NCBI GenBank assembly: GCA_900551815.1
Contig: URXE01000070.1
Span: 1 to 10,251, forward strand
Origin: an uncultured Collinsella sp.
Lineage (GTDB): Bacteria; Actinomycetota; Coriobacteriia; Coriobacteriales; Coriobacteriaceae
Direction: 5' to 3'
DNA length: 10,251 nucleotides
The stretch's first letter is position 1. Each line of letters starts with the position of its first letter. Below the pieces are notes generated by a model. That model made no database searches, was not told where the DNA came from, and saw only the letters and a list, made by a program, of their open reading frames with translations. Of this stretch, positions 5,871-10,251 are shown piece by piece. The translations under genes were made by a program, and so were the position numbers.

Positions 5871-7610
5871 TTAGTCCTGCTCGGACTCCTCAGCCTGCTT
5901 ACGGCTGCGGATGAGGTGCGCCACGCCGATGCACAACACCGCGCCACCAGCGATCCAGGTGAAGGTCACGCCGTTAAGGCCGGTCAGCGGGAGACCAGAG
6001 CCCTTCTTGTTCTGGATGGTGACGGGGATCTCGGTCGAATCAACTTTTTTATCGAGATCAGTGGTAACCATATCAGAGGTGTCAGTTACCTTGAGATTCG
6101 TCAGTTTACCGGTTGTCGGATCGTACGTAGGCGTCACCGTAATTTCGAAGTCTGCGATGGTGTTGTAGCCTGCAGGCGTCTTGCTCTCAGAAATCAGATA
6201 TGTGCCTGCAACAAGGCCAGGAATAGAGACCGTATTATTCGTTCCTGTGGTTTCAAACGTATAAGCTTTGTTCTCGTCATCGGTGAAGCTGCCGTCTTGC
6301 TTCAGCCATTTAGCGACTTCTTTAGTTGCCCCTTCCTTGATCATTATGACCTTAAAGCCAGCAACGAGATTTGCACTCGAATCATTCGGATCGGTCTTGG
6401 TGATATTGAAGCCGAAGACATAGTCGGTGACTTCCTTTGATTCGGAAGTGCCGGTACCCTTAGGCGACATAGGATCGTTGGAATAGACGAGTTTGACCTT
6501 GTTGGTGTTACCGGCAGCCGTGTATTCGGCATCGCTGGTGAGCTGAGCCCGATAGGTCACAACGACCTTGGAGGTTCCATCAAGAGTCTCACCCACGGAA
6601 TTTGCAGCAGCCTTGAGATCCTCGAAGGAGACCTTCAAATCTTGACCCGTCTTATTGTTTGAGTCGTCCGTAGTATCCGTAACCGTCACAGTGTAATTGC
6701 CAGATGCGTCAATCTTTTTGCCGTTGATAGCAACAACAATAGAGCTCTGATCTGCCTTCAGTCCAACAGAGAGATGGTCCTGGAACTCATACTGGTACTT
6801 AGTATACGTGGCAATATTGGCCGCAACAGTACCAGTCAACTTGTAGTCGATTACCTGCCCAATCCAGGCGTCGCCCACGTTCTTCCAGTCATCCGTTGTA
6901 GCGTTATCGGCCGTCTTGCCCTTAGTGTCATCGAGAATCTGCTTATCGACGGTAGGAATGCTGGTCTTTTCGGTGACAGCCACGCCCTTACCACCAACAA
7001 CAGCGAAAATCGGCGAAGTGCCGGTATTCGCCTTAGCATTCTGGGGAGTACCCAGCGAGCTTTTATCAGTCACGAAAAGATAGTAGCCATTGCTCGTAGC
7101 ATTAAAAGTCTCGCCCGCCTTGAATGAGGTGCCGGTTTGAGTAATGTTATTGTCGATGATAGCTTTAGCTATCTTGTTAAGGACGTGATCCTTGTCAAGA
7201 CGCGTGCTAGCAGAAGTGTTCACGTTATTTCTATCGCTCAACCAGTCGGCAATGTTCTGAGCGGAAGGATTTGCAGGAAGGCTATCGCCATTCGTTGCGC
7301 CCTGGATAGCAGTGATGATTGCATTCTTCGCCGGCTCATTATTCTTAAGATTTGCGGCCCAGTCGACATTGGAAACGACTTTATCGGAGTTGCCTTCCCC
7401 ATCCACGACATCAGCCTCGAAAATTTGGTAGGCCTTGTACGTCACATCGCCATTCTCAGCATTCTTATTGATCTTGATGCTATTAGCCGTAGCCGTGGCA
7501 CCCTCAGTTGCAAACGCCATCGTGACCGGCGCCATGACTCCGCCGAAGCTCAACGCCGCCGTGAGGCCGGCGGTTACTGCCAGGCGTGCGATGTTCTTGC
7601 TCATGCTCAT
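5871..7610 (-). CDS. LPLTG-anchored isopeptide pilin, likely pilus backbone
   Basis: The protein has 579 residues from the ATG at 7610, where GGAGG (7619-7623) lies 8 nt upstream. A signal peptide ends near A34 (M-A-F-A, then T-E-G). VTYKAYQIFEADVVDG opens the first domain. The D2-type isopeptide domain runs about 218-400, with K223 in PTVDKQILDD and N370 in NKVKLVYSN as the likely bond pair. A Cna-B/SpaA-type domain follows, with K405 in FNITKTD, E475 in the E-box YLISESKTPAGY, and N534 in TIQNKKG. LPLTG (540-544), a hydrophobic segment and a charged tail form the sorting signal. K215 (VTEK) is a candidate linking lysine. The layout matches backbone pilins. The centre is near 48% GC, whereas both ends are near 65%. 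Confidence 0.92.
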   Translation of the reverse strand: MSMSKNIARLAVTAGLTAALSFGGVMAPVTMAFATEGATATANSIKINKNAENGDVTYKAYQIFEADVVDGEGNSDKVVSNVDWAANLKNNEPAKNAIITAIQGATNGDSLPANPSAQNIADWLSDRNNVNTSASTRLDKDHVLNKIAKAIIDNNITQTGTSFKAGETFNATSNGYYLFVTDKSSLGTPQNAKANTGTSPIFAVVGGKGVAVTEKTSIPTVDKQILDDTKGKTADNATTDDWKNVGDAWIGQVIDYKLTGTVAANIATYTKYQYEFQDHLSVGLKADQSSIVVAINGKKIDASGNYTVTVTDTTDDSNNKTGQDLKVSFEDLKAAANSVGETLDGTSKVVVTYRAQLTSDAEYTAAGNTNKVKLVYSNDPMSPKGTGTSESKEVTDYVFGFNITKTDPNDSSANLVAGFKVIMIKEGATKEVAKWLKQDGSFTDDENKAYTFETTGTNNTVSIPGLVAGTYLISESKTPAGYNTIADFEITVTPTYDPTTGKLTNLKVTDTSDMVTTDLDKKVDSTEIPVTIQNKKGSGLPLTGLNGVTFTWIAGGAVLCIGVAHLIRSRKQAEESEQD

Positions 7611-7693
7611 CTTCTTTTCCTCCGTTTTCCGGTTGGTTCTCATTCGATCGATCATCATCTGTCTATGCCTTAGCATCTGCTTCGTTACGTCTC

Positions 7694-7712
7694 GCCCCGC
7701 TCTCTGTGGGGC
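7694..7712 (-). other. Stem-loop between the two complete pilin genes
   Basis: GCCCC (7694-7698) pairs with GGGGC (7708-7712), beginning 6 nt after the upstream pilin's stop codon. No U tract follows on the minus strand. It could be an RNA-processing or stability element in the 108-nt gap, allowing unequal amounts of the two pilins. I see no good promoter in that gap. Confidence 0.3.
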
Positions 7713-7718
7713 TGCCAG

Positions 7719-9383
7719 CTACTCTTTATGGCTGCCACCTCCCCGCTTGACCAGGAGCGCGACCACGATGAGCGCGGCTCCGGCGACCGCTGCGGCGGCC
7801 GCGGCGTACATTGCCATATCGCCAGTCGAGGGCATAAAGCCTCCGGTGATAATGCTAGGGGGTGTGCCGGTGGGCGTGTTGATGAGCGACGCCTCCAGAC
7901 TGCCCGTCGACCCGTCCGCGCTGTCGGCGCGCAGGGGCGACTCAGCCGTGATGGTGAGTTTGGGCTTGGCGGCGGCCACCTGGTCGACGTCCAGGCCCTC
8001 AGCCTTGACCGTCACGGAGCGCGTGCCCTCAAAGGCGGTGTAGCCCTTGGGCGCCTTGAGCTCGCGGACCTCCAGCTTGCCTGAGTCCACGCCCGAGACG
8101 GTCACGCGACCGTCCTCGCCCGTGGTGACGGTGGCCTTGCCCTCTGCATCCCACGTGCCGTCAGCCGCTAGCGTGCGGCCGCGGTCGTCGGCGATGCTCA
8201 GGACCGCCCCGGGCAGCGGCTTGTCGCCATCGCTGCCGCGCTTGGTGAGCGCGAGATCCCAGGTGTAGGCGCACGCATCGTCGCTCGGCGTGCGGGTGAA
8301 GCCGGCGTCGCCGGACTGGTCGGCAAAGGGAGAGCGCGGGTAGCGCAGGTAGACCTCGTTGGGGTTGCCCTTGGCAATGCCGTGGTTGCATGCGCTGTTG
8401 AGCGGCGCATTGTACACGGCGACCACGCGGACGCCCGCGGTGAAGGCGTCGGCCCCGTCAAGCGCGGCGATGAGGTCGCCGGTGCGCACGGTGAAGGTCT
8501 TACCGTCGACCGAGACCTTGCACTGGGCCGTGATGTCGGTCCAACCCTTCGCGGGCTCGGTGCCGGCGCGCCCGTCCTTACTGGTCGAGACGGCGTCAAA
8601 GCCGCCGTCCGCACCCGCCGCCACGTACACGCGCATGCCCGCGGCCACCTTGGAGGGGTCGAGTCCCGCGCTCATGGTGTCGACGAGCTGCACCGTATAG
8701 GTGTCGTAGGCCGTGAGGCCCGCCGGGACCGTGGCCGAGAGGCGCCAGTACAGGTCGTCGGCGACCGTGGCGTCGGCGGCCTTCTGCCAGGCGGCGGTGC
8801 TGTCCTCCAGCACGTGCTTGGCAACCTTGGGGGTCGCGGCCTTGGGCTTGACGGTGACGGCGTTGCCGCCGACCAGGGCCATGATCGGCGCGGTGCCGGC
8901 CTCGCCCTGGGCGATGGCGTCGTCGTCGGCGACGATGAGCCAGTAGCCACAGGGCAGCTCTGACGCCGTGCCCGCGTTAAGGGCCACGGACGCGGCGTCA
9001 GGGCTCTGGAGGGAACGAGCGAGCTGTGCGCTCAGCGCGCTCGTAAGGTGGGAATCGGCGTTGAGCCATTCGGCAGCTTCCTGCGCGGTGGTCTGGGAGT
9101 TGGGCATGCCGGCGCTGTGCAGCACAGGCAGCGCGGCGTCGCGCACGGCGCCGCTTGCCCAGGCGAGGTCGGTGGCGATCTTGGCGTCGCTGTCGCCGTC
9201 GACGACGTTGGCGCTAAAGATCTGGTAGGCGTCGTAGCTGCGCGCCACGGTGCCGCTCACCGTGATGGAACCGGTCGAGGTCGGCACGGCCTGCGCGGAT
9301 GCGGGGAACACAACCGCGCAGGTGCCGATCAGGAGGGCAAGCAGCGCAAACAAGATCGGGAAGGAGCAAACTTTCTTATTCAC
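7719..9383 (-). CDS. Isopeptide pilin-like surface protein with atypical MPSTG sorting motif
   Basis: The protein has 554 residues from a GTG at 9383, preceded at 4 nt by AAGGGAGGTGAG; longer readings from 9464 or 9404 lack such a site. A signal peptide ends near A32 (A-S-A-Q-A, then V-P-T). SYDAYQIFSANVVDG matches the start of the LPLTG pilin, so the two are paralogues. The D2-type domain spans about 185-373, with K189 in PKVAKHVLED and N342 in NPNEVYLRYP. The Cna-B domain has K381 in LALTKRG, E441 in the E-box LEVRELKAPKGY, and N502 in SLINTP. The C-terminus carries MPSTG (517-521), an Ala-rich membrane segment and VKRGGGSHKE. VTVKPK is a possible pilin-motif lysine. GC is high (about 70%), unlike its neighbours. 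It could be a second backbone or an ancillary or basal pilin. Confidence 0.9.
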   Translation of the reverse strand: MNKKVCSFPILFALLALLIGTCAVVFPASAQAVPTSTGSITVSGTVARSYDAYQIFSANVVDGDSDAKIATDLAWASGAVRDAALPVLHSAGMPNSQTTAQEAAEWLNADSHLTSALSAQLARSLQSPDAASVALNAGTASELPCGYWLIVADDDAIAQGEAGTAPIMALVGGNAVTVKPKAATPKVAKHVLEDSTAAWQKAADATVADDLYWRLSATVPAGLTAYDTYTVQLVDTMSAGLDPSKVAAGMRVYVAAGADGGFDAVSTSKDGRAGTEPAKGWTDITAQCKVSVDGKTFTVRTGDLIAALDGADAFTAGVRVVAVYNAPLNSACNHGIAKGNPNEVYLRYPRSPFADQSGDAGFTRTPSDDACAYTWDLALTKRGSDGDKPLPGAVLSIADDRGRTLAADGTWDAEGKATVTTGEDGRVTVSGVDSGKLEVRELKAPKGYTAFEGTRSVTVKAEGLDVDQVAAAKPKLTITAESPLRADSADGSTGSLEASLINTPTGTPPSIITGGFMPSTGDMAMYAAAAAAVAGAALIVVALLVKRGGGSHKE

Positions 9384-10251
9384 GGCGCTCACCTCCCTTC
9401 GCATTCGCCTTGCGACGAATGTGCATCCAGGCTGCAGCAGCGCAAAGCACCGCCGCGCCGGCAAGGTACGTCAGAGTGACGCCCGACATACCAGAAAGGG
9501 GCAATGTGGTGGAGTAGGTGTTGGTGAAGGTGGGGGTGGACTCGGGCTTGCTGACGTCGAAGGCGACGGGAACCTGCTTGTTGGGATCGATATCAATACC
9601 GTCAGCGTCCTTGATTTTGGTAAAGGTCACTTTCTCGGCCTCGATTGAACCGTTCTCCTTGTCCTTCATCGTGACATCAAATCGATAGACCGACTTGTCG
9701 TACGTATAGTGCGAGAACAGCGAAAACTCTGTACTCTCGCGCACGTAGTACTTGAAGTCTTTTTTAGCGCCACGACCCGAATCATCAGAGTCTCCCTGCT
9801 TCAAGCTGGCAAGGTCATACTCAATATTTGGGAAATCAAGCTTCTGGGATTTTTTGCCGTTGGCCTTAGTCGTAACCCTCTCAGCGTTCTCGAACCCTTC
9901 GTTATCCGCAAACTCGAGCGTGAACTCCTTCATCTCGCCACCCTCAACGACCTTAGTCGCCGCTGGCGTCCAGGAGCCGACAGAGGCATAGGGCTCAATT
10001 TTGTTGATAAAGGTCGGGTTATTCTCGCCACCGATAACAACCGTAGTCTTCGTGTCATCCGAGGTGTTAACGGAATAGCTTCCGGAGGCAAGTGCCACGA
10101 AGTTGCTACCATCCTCGTTCTTTTTATAAACTGTTACTTCTTTTACCTTGTAATACTTAATTGGAATCGACATGAGATGGTCGATATTGTATGGATTGTT
10201 AGCGTCGGATTATTTTAGCCAAATATAGTCGGCCGAGATTGACCAATCCCG
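9376..10251 (-). pseudogene. 3' part of an LPLSG ancillary/tip pilin gene, interrupted by an in-frame TAA; 5' end outside window
   Basis: The open part, from ATG 10173 to 9376, encodes 265 residues but has no signal peptide, and no ribosome binding site precedes the ATG. In the same frame the sequence reads back as protein-like (SDANNPYNIDHL), then meets TAA at 10212-10210, then RDWSISADYIWLK to the edge. This suggests a larger gene broken by a nonsense change. Residues are numbered from that ATG. One domain ends at TFINKIEP (about 54-61). A second, like the streptococcal pilin isopeptide repeat (FctA/Spy0128), runs about 68-220, with likely bond residues K74 in ATKVV and N218 in FTNTY and E146 in YVRES. 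LPLSG (224-228), a hydrophobic stretch and RRKANAKGGERRE form the sorting signal. Its place ahead of the other pilins suggests an ancillary or tip subunit. Alternatives are a sequencing error, or a short gene really starting at 10173. Confidence 0.65.
9384..9399 (-). promoter_or_regulatory. Ribosome binding site that fixes the GTG start of the MPSTG pilin
   Basis: Minus-strand AAGGGAGGTGAG (9399-9388) is a long anti-16S match inside the last codons of the upstream gene. The GTG at 9383 overlaps that gene's TAA within GTGAATAA, an 8-nt overlap that implies coupled translation. Confidence 0.8.

Noticed and set aside
9384..9464. Longer N-terminus for the MPSTG pilin, starting at 9464.
   Set aside because: It would place a basic 27-residue extension before the signal peptide and lies within the upstream pilin gene; the GTG at 9383 has a strong ribosome binding site.
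10210..10212. Recoding or read-through of the TAA.
   Set aside because: TAA is normally a plain stop in this lineage, and I see no stem-loop or other recoding signal right after it.

Overview
The window looks like chromosomal DNA of a high-GC gut actinobacterium of the class Coriobacteriia. Collinsella is my best guess, from protein style and codon use rather than any database match. Every gene I can support lies on the minus strand, so transcription runs from right to left.

Layout in transcription order. (1) Positions 10251-5736 hold a sortase-assembled pilus locus. First comes the 3' part of a pilin gene with a streptococcal-pilin-type isopeptide domain and an LPLSG signal; its reading frame is broken by an in-frame TAA near the window edge. 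Next is a pilin-like protein with an atypical MPSTG signal, which overlaps the previous gene by 8 nt and starts at GTG. Then comes a second backbone-type pilin with LPLTG, closed by a strong terminator. (2) Positions 5660-4770 hold a class C (pilin-polymerising) sortase. (3) Positions 4756-4561 are intergenic DNA full of inverted and iterated repeats. (4) Positions 4520-753 hold the gatCAB operon, with ATG/TAA (TAATG) overlaps at both junctions, its own -10 element, and two 3' hairpins of which the second is a strong terminator. (5) Positions 739-560 are an imperfect 55-bp inverted-repeat element. (6) Positions 439-1 hold a small one-membrane-segment gene (DUF6110-like) with a clear promoter overlapped by a metal-repressor-like operator, and a hairpin at the window edge.

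The pilus genes form a unit: the pilins are exported by signal peptides, cleaved at LPXTG-like motifs and joined by the class C sortase. Their D2 and Cna-B domains carry the Lys/Asn/Glu residues expected for internal isopeptide bonds. The gat genes are housekeeping, making Gln-tRNA(Gln) and/or Asn-tRNA(Asn) by transamidation.

The most interesting points are the interrupted first pilin gene, the low-GC centre of the LPLTG pilin between high-GC ends, three different sorting motifs beside one sortase, a long insertion in GatB, two complex intergenic repeat elements, and the metal-type control region of the PacL-like small protein. I see no RNA gene, CRISPR array or transposase.
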